Assembly: GCA_023146675.1 (NCBI GenBank)
Contig: JAGLBQ010000108.1
Span: forward strand, 1 to 30,078
Source of the DNA: Cocleimonas sp.
GTDB lineage: Bacteria; Pseudomonadota; Gammaproteobacteria; Thiotrichales; Thiotrichaceae
DNA length: 30,078 nucleotides
Direction of reading: 5' to 3'
Part shown: positions 15,950 to 24,274 of the stretch, piece by piece
Layout: every line of letters starts with the position of its first letter
Numbering within the stretch: the first letter of the stretch is position 1
Position numbers and translations under genes: made by a program
The notes under the pieces: model-generated
Told to the model about the DNA's origin: nothing
The model's input: only the letters and a program-made list of their open reading frames with translations
Databases searched by the model: none

Positions 15950-17233
15950 TCATCTTTGTTGTTTTTGGCGTGCTTTTTGCTTTGCCTTACTTACCAGCTT
16001 TTCAACTGATCTATTTAACTCTGAATAATACTTTGCCCAGCCAATCGATCCAAGCACAAAGAAGAACAACGGTTGTATTTTGCCAAAATAATCAACGGTA
16101 AAGCCAATTAAGATGAGTGACATAAAGGCCAATATCCATGACTTTACCATCCAGCGCGTTGCAGGGTGATGCTTATGTAGATCATTTAGTACATGAAAAA
16201 CAGCGTAAAGAGAGCAAAATAGCAAAATAAATCCTGCAAAAACACCGTGCTGCATAGTCATTAAGAGCCAAAAGCTATCAATACTAGAATTCATCCACTC
16301 AGGGCGACTCCAGTCATGCAGCCCTATTCCAAAAACAGGATTATCTGCAATATCATCCATTGAATACTTCCATTGCAGCATTCGATAGTAGCCAGTAACA
16401 GGATTAAAAGTGAGATAAGAAATAAGAATGGCAAAAAAGCCTCGATTCGACATTGCTTCAATGATCAAAAAAGTGGAAGTACCAAAAAAAGCAACTGCCA
16501 TCCATAATCTTTTTGCACCCATCCAGTATTGCGCCAATACAGCTGTCATCCCCTGAAAGGCAACTGATAACAGGGGTGCTGAAGAGAGGGTAGAAATCAT
16601 CCCTACTAACAAAGCCAACACTTTAAGTAAATTACTTATTTTGTAGCGGTAAAGCAGCAGCAAAACGATAAAAGGGAAGAACATTGCGCCTATCGTTCCA
16701 TATAAAATAGGATGGGCAAACAAATTAGTGGTACGCATAATACCGAAACGAATATAGTAATGGGTATAGAGCTTCCAGTTGAGCGAATCATTTCCTGTAA
16801 TATTTTTTGCCCACTCATGCAAAATACGATGCTGAGCGAGCGCTTCATAGATAGAAACCAGCACTAACAATGACAAAATTGTGACAAAAAGTATATTAAA
16901 TCGATAATAGCTTTTTGGTGAGGTAATCACTCCTCGCGCCAGATAGAATGCACCAAGAACCTCTATTATCAAAATACCTGATGACTCTATACCTTTTTGT
17001 ATTCCATGATTATAAATAAGACTAGCCGCGGCAAAAAGAATAAAGATAAACAACAGTATATCGATCAAATCCACTTTTTCTAACAGTTCTTTGATATTTA
17101 ATAGCGAGTACAATAGGGCGACACCTAACACCACACGATAGGCTTCAATACGCAGTGAACCTACAAGATAATGGAATTCAACGGGGATAAAAATGGAAAT
17201 AACAAATAGGATTCCCAGTATTTTAAAAATCAT
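15950..17233 (-). CDS. Wzy-type polysaccharide polymerase / O-antigen ligase family
   Basis: This is a polytopic inner-membrane protein with about ten to twelve hydrophobic helices across 427 residues. Between late helices it has a large hydrophilic loop containing YRMLQWKYSMDDIADNPVFGIGLHDW. The DNPVFGIGLHDW segment is characteristic of the O-antigen ligase/polymerase (Wzy_C) family. In this locus it most likely polymerises repeat units on the periplasmic side. The C-terminus is strongly basic (KAKQKARQKQQR), consistent with a cytoplasmic end. It lies 16 bp after wzx. Wzy sequences diverge too fast to predict linkage. A ligase role is less likely because the other Wzx/Wzy/Wzc components are present. 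Confidence 0.85.
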   Translation of the reverse strand: MIFKILGILFVISIFIPVEFHYLVGSLRIEAYRVVLGVALLYSLLNIKELLEKVDLIDILLFIFILFAAASLIYNHGIQKGIESSGILIIEVLGAFYLARGVITSPKSYYRFNILFVTILSLLVLVSIYEALAQHRILHEWAKNITGNDSLNWKLYTHYYIRFGIMRTTNLFAHPILYGTIGAMFFPFIVLLLLYRYKISNLLKVLALLVGMISTLSSAPLLSVAFQGMTAVLAQYWMGAKRLWMAVAFFGTSTFLIIEAMSNRGFFAILISYLTFNPVTGYYRMLQWKYSMDDIADNPVFGIGLHDWSRPEWMNSSIDSFWLLMTMQHGVFAGFILLFCSLYAVFHVLNDLHKHHPATRWMVKSWILAFMSLILIGFTVDYFGKIQPLFFFVLGSIGWAKYYSELNRSVEKLVSKAKQKARQKQQR

Positions 17234-17249
17234 GCAACCTCTGTTTTCT

Positions 17250-18530
17250 CTATTTTTCTAAGAGTTTATGAAACAGGAATAAAATAACAATTGTTATACT
17301 CAAAAAGACATTTGTAATCAGTGTTGATATCGCGGCGCCCTCGATACCATATCGCGGAACGAGTAATATATTACAAATCAAATCAACAACCAGCGCCGCC
17401 ACTAAAACAATATTTAGATAACGCACTTTCTCGCGGATTATAAACATAAAAGAGAACGTAAGGCTGGTGGCACGGAAAAATTGAGCAAACAATAAAATAA
17501 CCAGCGTCATTTTAGCACTAACATATTGATCACCAAAGGCAAATAATAACCAATATGCTACTATTAGCATTAGCAATGTTACCACTAGCAATACGGTTAT
17601 GACTAATGCTGTCGACTGCCAAAAGAAAATGCTTAGTTTCTCCCTATTATGATGAAAGGTTGATAGCAAGCGCGGATAGATGGTTGCATCAAGCGCTCCA
17701 AGAAAAAATAAGCTAATAAAGGATATTTTTGCTGCTACATTATACAAAGCCACCTCTTCATTTTGTAAAAACCAGCCAACCATTAGCGTATCTATCCAAA
17801 GCATAAGAAAAGCTGAGTAAGAAATTGGAGCTAAGGGTAGCGAGTCTTTAAATATTTTAAGCGGACTAGGAGCGGCAATAGCTGCTTGCTTTTGTGATGA
17901 CAAATGCGGTAGCACCGCAAAAACAGATAAAATCCCCGCAAGCACAATAGAAACACTATACAGGTTGACAGCGAGCTGATTATCCTGAAAAGAATTCCAA
18001 AAAGCAGTGATTAAAAATAGATAACTAATCGCAGGAAGCGCATTTTGCACCAACACAGAAGACGAACTACGTTTAAGCCCTTTTAAATAAAAGCTATTGG
18101 TCGTAAGCAGATTAAAAAACAGCAGCGTGATACCCGCCAACCTTAAATCATTAAGCGCTATTTCATTATGAAAAAATGCATCACGTATCCATGGACTGGC
18201 AGCAATCCAGATTAAAGTAAAAATAAATGAAGTAATTATTAATAGTTTATAGCTACTAAGTAAAAGACCCGTGCGCTGATCAGTATGATCATCAGGAAGG
18301 CTGGCAACAGATTTAACAATCAGTTGGTCAACACCAATGCGGCTTATTAAAGACACTCCTGTAACAAACAACATCAACATAAAAATCACGCCTGCTTCTG
18401 ACATGTTCAGCATTCGCGTAATAACAATTGAAGCAGTGAAATTTAGAGCGACACCTGTGAAGCGCGCAATAATTGAGAAAAAACTACTGACTAATAGCGG
18501 GTTTTTCAATGCTTTTTGTAATAACCCCAT
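17250..18530 (-). CDS. Wzx-type oligosaccharide flippase
   Basis: This is a MOP-superfamily membrane protein (426 residues, about 12-14 predicted helices) expected to move undecaprenyl-linked repeat units across the inner membrane. The start, with NPLLVSSFFSIIARFTGVAL then ASIVITRMLNMSEAGVIFML, is typical of polysaccharide biosynthesis flippases. The C-terminal helix pair VRYLNIVLVAALVVDLICN plus LVPRYGIEGAAISTLI is a family hallmark. The start codon directly abuts the stop of the PssE-like gene, with no spacer, so translation is likely coupled. Substrate cannot be predicted. Confidence 0.9.
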   Translation of the reverse strand: MGLLQKALKNPLLVSSFFSIIARFTGVALNFTASIVITRMLNMSEAGVIFMLMLFVTGVSLISRIGVDQLIVKSVASLPDDHTDQRTGLLLSSYKLLIITSFIFTLIWIAASPWIRDAFFHNEIALNDLRLAGITLLFFNLLTTNSFYLKGLKRSSSSVLVQNALPAISYLFLITAFWNSFQDNQLAVNLYSVSIVLAGILSVFAVLPHLSSQKQAAIAAPSPLKIFKDSLPLAPISYSAFLMLWIDTLMVGWFLQNEEVALYNVAAKISFISLFFLGALDATIYPRLLSTFHHNREKLSIFFWQSTALVITVLLVVTLLMLIVAYWLLFAFGDQYVSAKMTLVILLFAQFFRATSLTFSFMFIIREKVRYLNIVLVAALVVDLICNILLVPRYGIEGAAISTLITNVFLSITIVILFLFHKLLEK

Positions 18531-19016
18531 TTAATCTATGCGTCCTGTCTCAATATACCCACTCAGGAAATTGGTCAACTTATCCAGATTATCCGTGTCA
18601 TTATTTGATACAACTTGAAGCGCGCTAGTATCACATAATAAGGTATATAATTCTGCCTGCGTGGGCGCAGCATAAACACCCGACAATTTCGCCATCCATG
18701 TCACACCATCAGCTTGATGATTATTACGATGTTCACCTAATTCAAATTGACGATTCATGACAATGATCGGCGTATTATGATGGCGCGCACTGATAATATT
18801 TCCCATACCTGCATGAGAAACAAACACAGAAGCATCTTTTATATGTTGATTATACTGTTTCGCATCTAAAAAACGCTCCCATTTGATATTCTGCGGTATA
18901 TACTCACCATCCGCTATTTGTGCAATGACTTCCTCGTCATTATTTGCGGCCCATTCGTTCATATTCTCTATCAAGCGATCAAATGGAAACTGCGTCCCCA
19001 CGGCAACAAAAATCAC
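18531..19016 (-). CDS. Alg13/PssE-like glycosyltransferase catalytic subunit
   Basis: The 161-residue protein is a stand-alone C-terminal half of a GT28-type GT-B enzyme. MIFVAVGTQFPFDRLI matches the start of Alg13- and PssE-like proteins. SHAGMGNIISA (67-77) and MNRQFELGEHRNNHQ (87-101) form the nucleotide-sugar binding site. It should work only together with the Alg14-like membrane subunit encoded just upstream. The GTG start overlaps that gene's TGA by 4 bp. In rhizobial systems PssD/PssE transfer glucuronic acid as an early sugar. In eukaryotes Alg13/14 transfers GlcNAc. The donor here is unknown. Confidence 0.88.
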   Translation of the reverse strand: MIFVAVGTQFPFDRLIENMNEWAANNDEEVIAQIADGEYIPQNIKWERFLDAKQYNQHIKDASVFVSHAGMGNIISARHHNTPIIVMNRQFELGEHRNNHQADGVTWMAKLSGVYAAPTQAELYTLLCDTSALQVVSNNDTDNLDKLTNFLSGYIETGRID

Positions 19017-19474
19017 AATACAGATCCTCGATAGAAAATATTTTTATCATCACTTAAATCCTGCCATTGCGTCACCACAATATTAGCGTGATTTTTTACC
19101 ATTCTCCCAGAGCGAGATAGCACTTTGACATTGGCAATACTGTCAACCCAGATAGTTTTAATGGGCAATAACTTACAGAGTAAAATCGCCATTACACCAG
19201 GTGCCGCACCAGTTGTGATAATCGTATTAGGACGTTCACGAATCAGGATCGAGATAATCTGTAAAGTAACAGGGATAAGGTTCAATTTACTATCAGCGCT
19301 CGCATCCGTAATGGCATAAACCTTTCTACCTCCCTCTTTTGCAGATTCATATTGCGCACCAGGTGTTGCATAAATCACATCAAACTGATCTTCCAGTTGA
19401 TTACAAATTTTATTCAGTTGTATCCAATGTCCACCTGAGGATGAAATAGCTAATATTTTGGTTTTTTTTATCAT
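19013..19474 (-). CDS. Alg14/PssD-like glycosyltransferase membrane subunit
   Basis: This is the N-terminal half of a split GT-B glycosyltransferase. KILAISSSGGHWIQL (6-20) is the conserved glycine-rich acceptor-side loop. TIITTGAAPGVMAILLCKLL (83-102) and KTIWVDSIANVKVLSRSGRM are conserved in Alg14 and PssD proteins. It recruits the PssE-like catalytic subunit to the membrane and binds the lipid-linked acceptor. The 153 residues are typical. A hairpin with terminator features lies about 30 bp upstream of its ATG, so its expression may be attenuated. It likely adds the second sugar after WcaJ, by analogy with known systems. Confidence 0.88.
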   Translation of the reverse strand: MIKKTKILAISSSGGHWIQLNKICNQLEDQFDVIYATPGAQYESAKEGGRKVYAITDASADSKLNLIPVTLQIISILIRERPNTIITTGAAPGVMAILLCKLLPIKTIWVDSIANVKVLSRSGRMVKNHANIVVTQWQDLSDDKNIFYRGSVL

Positions 19475-19504
19475 TATTAAATTCTACAAAACAAAATAAT
19501 ATTG

Positions 19505-19550
19505 AAAAACATACAGGGTAGAGCACTACGTTGCTTATCCTGTATGTTTT
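19505..19550 (-). terminator. Terminator-like hairpin inside the polysaccharide locus
   Basis: Twelve bases, AAAACATACAGG (19506-19517) and CCTGTATGTTTT (19539-19550), pair perfectly around a 21-base loop. Read on the minus strand the stem ends in TTTTT before the pssD-like gene, which fits intrinsic termination or attenuation. The loop on that strand contains GTAGTGCTCTAC, which can itself form a small hairpin. Confidence 0.6.
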
Positions 19551-19576
19551 GAGAGAGAAAATTTTTTATCTTAATG

Positions 19577-20536
19577 TTATAAGGGTTTCCTAAGATAAAA
19601 GGCTGCCTGATCACCTTGGTTTTCCTTATTCAATTCAACACTACGCTGTTCAAATTTCACAATGTCTTGTTTAGAAAATGCTGACTGATCAGGATTAACC
19701 GCATAGGATGCTTCATCATTTAATGCGACACCCTTTAAATACTGCTCACTTCCCCATAACTGAAAAGCAAAGGAATCATAAACCACCTCTTCCATTTGCA
19801 ATCCGACCTTCTCAGCCAATAGTTTCATACTATCGACTGAATGCAAAAATAAATGACGCGGTGCATCAAGCTGCACCCAATGAATCCCATAATGTTTCCA
19901 AGCCCATGAAGAGGCAGTAGGTACGCGCACCAAGCAAACCCCGCCAGGTTTTAGCAGACTAGCCGCTTTAGTCAACACTTCCTGCTGGTCAAAAACATGC
20001 TCAAAAGAGTGATGAAACATTATTAAGTCCCAATCAACCTTCTCTACATCATGAATAGATTTCTTCTCAATATTCAAACCATTATCATAATGAATATTCT
20101 CTGCATTAAAAGGATCAACGCCTAATAAATTCTTGAACCCCGCATCCTGCAAAGAGTGCAATAAATGCCCTGCTCCACAACCTACATCTAAAATATGAGA
20201 CTCCGTTGTTATGCCTGTTTTTTGCAAGGTATGAATTTTACTATGCGGCATAAACTGATGCATAATTTTACCAACCAGACAGGCACCTGTTGCGGCATAA
20301 AGATCACGCTTAGAGACTAAAAAATTTTTAACCCCTGTTGAGGATTGAATTTTATCATAAGAATAATAATCATCATCTGGGTAATAGCTCGGTAAATTTT
20401 CAGGCAGATCCGCAATCTGCAAGCAGCCACATGCTCCACATTCGATATATTGATGTTTATCACCAAGCCCCAACATCATCTCCGTGGCTTCATGTGAGCT
20501 ATTGTTTTCATTATTACTGCAAATTCTACACTGCAT
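19577..20536 (-). CDS. Class I SAM-dependent methyltransferase with N-terminal zinc site
   Basis: The 319-residue protein from the chosen start has a rubredoxin-like N-terminal CxxC pair (C3/C6 and C33/C36), then a Rossmann methyltransferase domain with motif I ILDVGCGAGHLL (115-126), an acidic post-I GVDP, and FHHSFEHV before motif LKPGGVCLVRVP. This layout is common for methyltransferases in polysaccharide and sugar-modification clusters. The frame is open to 20614 but the extra 26 codons overlap rmlA and precede the conserved MQCRIC start, so 20536 is chosen; GAGAA upstream is a weak ribosome-binding site. Likely O- or C-methylation of a sugar, or a lipid-linked intermediate; substrate unknown. 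Confidence 0.85.
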   Translation of the reverse strand: MQCRICSNNENNSSHEATEMMLGLGDKHQYIECGACGCLQIADLPENLPSYYPDDDYYSYDKIQSSTGVKNFLVSKRDLYAATGACLVGKIMHQFMPHSKIHTLQKTGITTESHILDVGCGAGHLLHSLQDAGFKNLLGVDPFNAENIHYDNGLNIEKKSIHDVEKVDWDLIMFHHSFEHVFDQQEVLTKAASLLKPGGVCLVRVPTASSWAWKHYGIHWVQLDAPRHLFLHSVDSMKLLAEKVGLQMEEVVYDSFAFQLWGSEQYLKGVALNDEASYAVNPDQSAFSKQDIVKFEQRSVELNKENQGDQAAFYLRKPL

Positions 20537-20582
20537 TTTTATTCTCAACTTTAGTAAAGGAAATAACGTTGTATTTAGCTTT

Positions 20583-21470
20583 CTATCGTAGTTGCCGAGA
20601 TTGGCTTTTAACAATATTTATTAAATACTTCCCGTAACCACTTTTTTTCAATGGCTCAGCCAGCTCTAATAATTTATCCGTAGTGATATAACCCATATGC
20701 CATGCAACTTCTTCAGGACTCGCAATTTTAAGCCCCTGACGATCCTCAATAATACGAATGTAATTAGCGGCATCTAATAATGCCGCATGCGTACCTGTAT
20801 CCAACCATGCAGTACCGCGCTTTAACATCTCGACTTCAAGATTGCCTTGCTGGAGATAAACCTTGTTCACATCTGTAATCTCCAATTCACCACGTGGCGA
20901 TGGCTTAATATCTCGTGCAATATCCAACACGTCATTATCATAAAAATACAAGCCCGTTACTGCATAATTAGATTTAGGATTCTCAGGCTTTTCCTCAAGA
21001 CTAAGCGCCTTACCATTCGCATCAAAATCAACCACACCATAACGTTCAGGATCTGTTACATAATAGCCAAAAACGGTTGCCCCTGACTCTTGCTTGGCAA
21101 CACTCTGCAAACGATCAGACAAACCTTCCCCATAATAAATATTATCACCAAGGATTAAGGTAACAGGATCACTACCAACAAATTCACGCCCTAGGATAAA
21201 CGCCTGCGCTAGTCCCTCAGGGTTAGGCTGAATTGTGTATTGAATATTCAAACCCCACTGCGAGCCATCACCCAGTAAATTTTGAAATTGCGAACTATCA
21301 TGGGGCGTTGTTATAATAAGGATATCTTTAATTTCCGACAGCATCAGCACGGTTAACGGATAATAGATCATCGGTTTATCATAAATAGGCATAAGTTGTT
21401 TACTCACAACTTGTGTCAACGGATGTAATCGAGTACCACTTCCTCCTGCGAGGATTATTCCTTTTCTCAT
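20583..21470 (-). CDS. rmlA: Glucose-1-phosphate thymidylyltransferase
   Basis: RmlA makes dTDP-glucose from dTTP and glucose 1-phosphate, the first step of dTDP-rhamnose and related deoxysugar pathways. The nucleotide loop KGIILAGGSGTRLHPLT (3-19), the substrate loop KQLMPIYDKPMIYYPL (24-39), NPEGLAQAF and LGDNIYYGEGL, and EKPENPKSNYAVTGLYFYDN are all conserved. The 295 residues match the RmlA/RfbA family. It is the first gene of the minus-strand polysaccharide locus. rmlB, rmlC and rmlD are not adjacent, so the rest of the pathway must be encoded elsewhere if rhamnose is made. A GGAAA ribosome-binding site lies about 13 bp upstream. Confidence 0.95.
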   Translation of the reverse strand: MRKGIILAGGSGTRLHPLTQVVSKQLMPIYDKPMIYYPLTVLMLSEIKDILIITTPHDSSQFQNLLGDGSQWGLNIQYTIQPNPEGLAQAFILGREFVGSDPVTLILGDNIYYGEGLSDRLQSVAKQESGATVFGYYVTDPERYGVVDFDANGKALSLEEKPENPKSNYAVTGLYFYDNDVLDIARDIKPSPRGELEITDVNKVYLQQGNLEVEMLKRGTAWLDTGTHAALLDAANYIRIIEDRQGLKIASPEEVAWHMGYITTDKLLELAEPLKKSGYGKYLINIVKSQSRQLR

Positions 21471-21950
21471 AGTATTTTATTTCCAAGTAAAGCAATCACT
21501 CAGGTTGAGTTCTATATTATTCGAGACCAAGACGAATGTACTGCAACTTATGGCTACCAACTTATAGTATAGGTAAGTACTGTCAACGCAGAGATCAAAT
21601 AAAAACGGAGCGCAAACGGAAAGAGTTTATTTTCAATTGGCGCATAGAGTACATGATAATGGTGTTAAGTATCCAATGGGAGATGGATGAAGTGATAAAT
21701 TAATTGTGATTGGAGGTATTTGAAAAAGTTGTTAACTCACTTTTCAAGCAAACACCAATAGGAGTGATCCAGATTAGAAAAATGATCGCAGCCCACCTGA
21801 AGCTCACTTTTACGTCTAATTAAACGTACGAAATTATTACAGTCACTTATTTTTTCGATCGTATAATGCACGCATTATGGTGTAACTTTCACTATTTCTT
21901 ATTCTCATATCAGTAGCCCTCCGTTTTATTTTAAAGAAAAATACAAAAAC
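21471..21950. other. Spacer between rmlA and the initiator tRNA
   Basis: No gene is seen in about 480 bp. It should hold the rmlA promoter on the minus strand. A perfect TTGACA is present (complement of 21581-21586), but the best -10 candidate, TATAAG, is only 14 bp away, so it is not a standard promoter. A 7-bp perfect dyad, ATAATGC-AC-GCATTAT, lies at 21863-21878. It is about 75 bp before the tRNA -35 box and could be an operator. No ribosome-binding site with a following open frame of useful length was found. Confidence 0.5.
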
Positions 21951-21953
21951 TAC

Positions 21954-21981
21954 TTGCACTCCTTGGCGACTTCCCTATAAT
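21954..21981 (+). promoter_or_regulatory. Promoter of the initiator tRNA
   Basis: TTGCAC (21954-21959), a 16-bp spacer and a perfect TATAAT (21976-21981) put the start point near 21988, a few bases before the tRNA. The GCGC after the -10 box is a GC-rich discriminator, as in stringently controlled stable-RNA promoters. Confidence 0.8.
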
Positions 21982-21993
21982 GCGCTCCTCTGA

Positions 21994-22070
<77 letters not shown>

Positions 22071-22076
22071 AATACA

Positions 22077-22104
22077 GTTAAGACACAACTGCTCTTGTCT
22101 TAAC
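22077..22104 (+). other. Hairpin between tRNA and terminator
   Basis: GTTAAGACA (22077-22085) and TGTCTTAAC (22096-22104) are a perfect 9-bp inverted repeat with a 10-base loop, directly 3' of the tRNA. No T tract follows. It may help 3' trailer processing or act with the next hairpin. Confidence 0.5.
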
Positions 22105-22110
22105 ATAATA

Positions 22111-22137
22111 AAAAAGCTCCGTTTACGGGGCTTTTTT
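22111..22137 (+). terminator. Rho-independent terminator after the initiator tRNA
   Basis: AAAAAGCTCCG (22111-22121) pairs with CGGGGCTTTTTT (22126-22137) around a 4-base loop with one G-T pair, and a T tract follows. Termination should be strong but may be partial, as transcription in related genomes can continue into rimP. Confidence 0.88.
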
Positions 22138-22179
22138 ATTGCTTAAAATAAAGTAACCACCAGTGAGTTTTACCTTATA

Positions 22180-22197
22180 GCTCAAACAAGATTGAGC
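22180..22197 (+). promoter_or_regulatory. Inverted repeat in the rimP leader
   Basis: GCTCAA (22180-22185) and TTGAGC (22192-22197) form a perfect 6-bp dyad that abuts CATAAT (22197-22202), a possible -10 box for rimP with no good -35. It could be an operator or a small leader hairpin. Confidence 0.3.
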
Positions 22198-22249
22198 ATA
22201 ATCTAGGTAGTTACAGCCAATACTGTTACAAAATAAATAGGATGACTTA

Positions 22250-22693
22250 GTGCAAGATCGATTAAATGACTTAATCAAGACAACAACTGAAGGCTTAGGC
22301 TATCAGTTATGGGGATATGAATATCGCCCCCACTCAGAAAGCGCCCTTCTACGCATTTTTATCGAAAAAGAATCTGGAATTGGTGTAGATGATTGCGCCT
22401 CGGTCAGTCGCCAAGTAGGTGCAGTGCTTGATGTCGAAGATATTATCCCAGTTGCCTATATTCTGGAAGTCTCCTCCCCTGGGATTGATCGCGTTCTCTT
22501 CTCTCATGAGCAATATGAACAATATCTTGGACAACAGGCAAAAATCCGTACTAGAACACCTGTTGATGAGCGCAGAAATTTTCGTGGTCGTTTAGAAAAA
22601 GTGACAGAAACACATATATCAATTTTAGTAGATAAACAATTATACGAGATTCCATTTGATGTGGTTGACCGCACACGGTTAGTGTTGGAATAG
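22250..22693 (+). CDS. rimP: Ribosome maturation factor RimP
   Basis: RimP binds the 30S precursor and assists early small-subunit assembly. The 147 residues match E. coli RimP closely in the core: GIGVDDCASVSRQVGAVLDV, then VAYILEVSSPGIDRVLF, the family's most conserved segment. The C-terminal domain is the SH3-like beta barrel. The start is GTG with AGGA seven bases upstream; no nearer ATG fits. It heads rimP-nusA-infB as in most gammaproteobacteria, with nusA 16 bp downstream. In E. coli this operon is autoregulated by NusA; no direct evidence for this is visible here. Confidence 0.96.
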   Translation: MQDRLNDLIKTTTEGLGYQLWGYEYRPHSESALLRIFIEKESGIGVDDCASVSRQVGAVLDVEDIIPVAYILEVSSPGIDRVLFSHEQYEQYLGQQAKIRTRTPVDERRNFRGRLEKVTETHISILVDKQLYEIPFDVVDRTRLVLE

Positions 22694-22709
22694 GACTAGG
22701 TATGAACCC

Positions 22710-24254
22710 ATGAGCAAAGAAATACTGTACGTAGTGGACGCCATGTCCAACGAAAAAAATGTAGAGCCCGAAATAATATTTGAAGCAATAGAAATAGCGT
22801 TAGCAACAGCAACACGTAAGCGCTATGGTATGGAACAAGATATTCGTGTCGATATTAATAGAGAAACAGGCGAATATAATTCCTTCAGACGCTGGGAAGT
22901 TTTAGATGATGAAGATCCTGATTTTGAATCGCCTGAGAAACAAATATTACACAGCTATGCCAAAGCTAGAGGTTTAGAACTTGAAATTGGTGAATTTATT
23001 GAAGAACCTGTTGAGTCAATAGAATTTGGACGTATCGCGGCACAAACCGCAAAACAGGTGATCGTACAAAAAATACGTCAAGCAGAACGTGAACGCGTAG
23101 TTGATAACTTTAGAGACCGCATGGGTCAGCTTATTCTCGGCACAGTAAAGCGTTCAGATCGTCGTGGCATCGTGCTTGATTTAGGCGATAACGCTGAGGC
23201 ATTTATCCCTCGTGATCAAATGATTCCACGCGAAAATGCACGCGTAGGTGATCGTTTACGTGGCTTATTAAAAGAAATTCGTGAAGATGCACGCGGTCCA
23301 CAAATGATTGTGAGTCGAACAGCTAATGAGTTTCTTATTGAGTTGATCAAACTTGAAGTCCCTGAGATTGGTCAGGAAATGATTGAAGTCATGGGCTGTG
23401 CTCGTGACCCTGGTTCACGCGCTAAAATAGCGGTTCATGCCCTAGTGCCTAATCTTGATCCGATTGGTGCTTGCGTTGGAATGCGTGGCTCAAGAATTCA
23501 GACTGTGACGAATGAACTAAATAACGAACGTGTTGATATTATCCCTTGGGATGAAGACATCGCACGTTTTATAATAAACGCCATGCAACCCGCTGAAGTA
23601 CTCTCCATTGTTGTTGATGAAGAAAAAAACAGCATGGATATCGGCGTTGAAGAAGAAAAGCTATCCCAAGCTATTGGTAAAGGCGGGCAAAATGTTCGTC
23701 TTGCTAGTGAGCTAACAGGCTGGACACTCAATGTAATGAGTGAAAATGATGCCGAAGAAAAGAGCATGAAAGAAGCCCAAGTCATCATTAATTTGTTCAC
23801 CGAACATCTTGATGTTGACGAAGAGCTAGCAACAATACTTGTCGATGAAGGCTTCGCTAGTCTTGATGAGGTCGCTTATATCCCTGTTGAAGAATTCTTA
23901 AAAATAGAAGACTTTGATGAGGAGATAATCGAAGAATTACGTAGTCGCGCACGTAATGCATTACTTTCATTAGAATTAGTAGGAGATAACTGCAAACCAG
24001 CGGATGATCTTCTCGAAATGGAAGGTATGAACGATGCATTAGCTGATCTATTATCTACGCAAGGAATTTGCACAATGGAAGACCTTGCTGAACAATCTGT
24101 TGATGAACTAACAGAAATTGAAAGCATAGATGATGATCAAGCCGCAAAGCTTATTATGACCGCAAGAGAGCCTTGGTTTGCTGAAGACAAAACACCATCA
24201 GCAAATCAAACTAATTCAGACACAGGCTCGAATGAGACTGGTTCAAATGATTAA
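22710..24254 (+). CDS. nusA: Transcription termination/antitermination factor NusA
   Basis: NusA binds RNA polymerase and nascent RNA, affecting pausing, termination and antitermination. Domains in order are the N-terminal RNAP-binding domain (about 1-125, MSKEILYVVDAMSNEK), S1 (about 133-200, LGTVKRSDRRGIVLDLGDNA), KH1 and KH2 (about 230-345, with PIGACVGMRGSRI and LSQAIGKGGQNVRLA), and two acidic C-terminal repeats (about 365-430 and 440-490) as in E. coli, where AR2 contacts the alpha subunit. At 514 residues it is slightly longer than E. coli (495) because of a polar Asn/Thr/Ser tail. infB starts 20 bp downstream. Confidence 0.97.
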   Translation: MSKEILYVVDAMSNEKNVEPEIIFEAIEIALATATRKRYGMEQDIRVDINRETGEYNSFRRWEVLDDEDPDFESPEKQILHSYAKARGLELEIGEFIEEPVESIEFGRIAAQTAKQVIVQKIRQAERERVVDNFRDRMGQLILGTVKRSDRRGIVLDLGDNAEAFIPRDQMIPRENARVGDRLRGLLKEIREDARGPQMIVSRTANEFLIELIKLEVPEIGQEMIEVMGCARDPGSRAKIAVHALVPNLDPIGACVGMRGSRIQTVTNELNNERVDIIPWDEDIARFIINAMQPAEVLSIVVDEEKNSMDIGVEEEKLSQAIGKGGQNVRLASELTGWTLNVMSENDAEEKSMKEAQVIINLFTEHLDVDEELATILVDEGFASLDEVAYIPVEEFLKIEDFDEEIIEELRSRARNALLSLELVGDNCKPADDLLEMEGMNDALADLLSTQGICTMEDLAEQSVDELTEIESIDDDQAAKLIMTAREPWFAEDKTPSANQTNSDTGSNETGSND

Positions 24255-24274
24255 GAAAACAGGAGAGAATACGG

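Noticed and set aside
20537..20614. Upstream start for the methyltransferase adding 26 residues
   Set aside because: It would overlap rmlA and precede the conserved CxxC start region.
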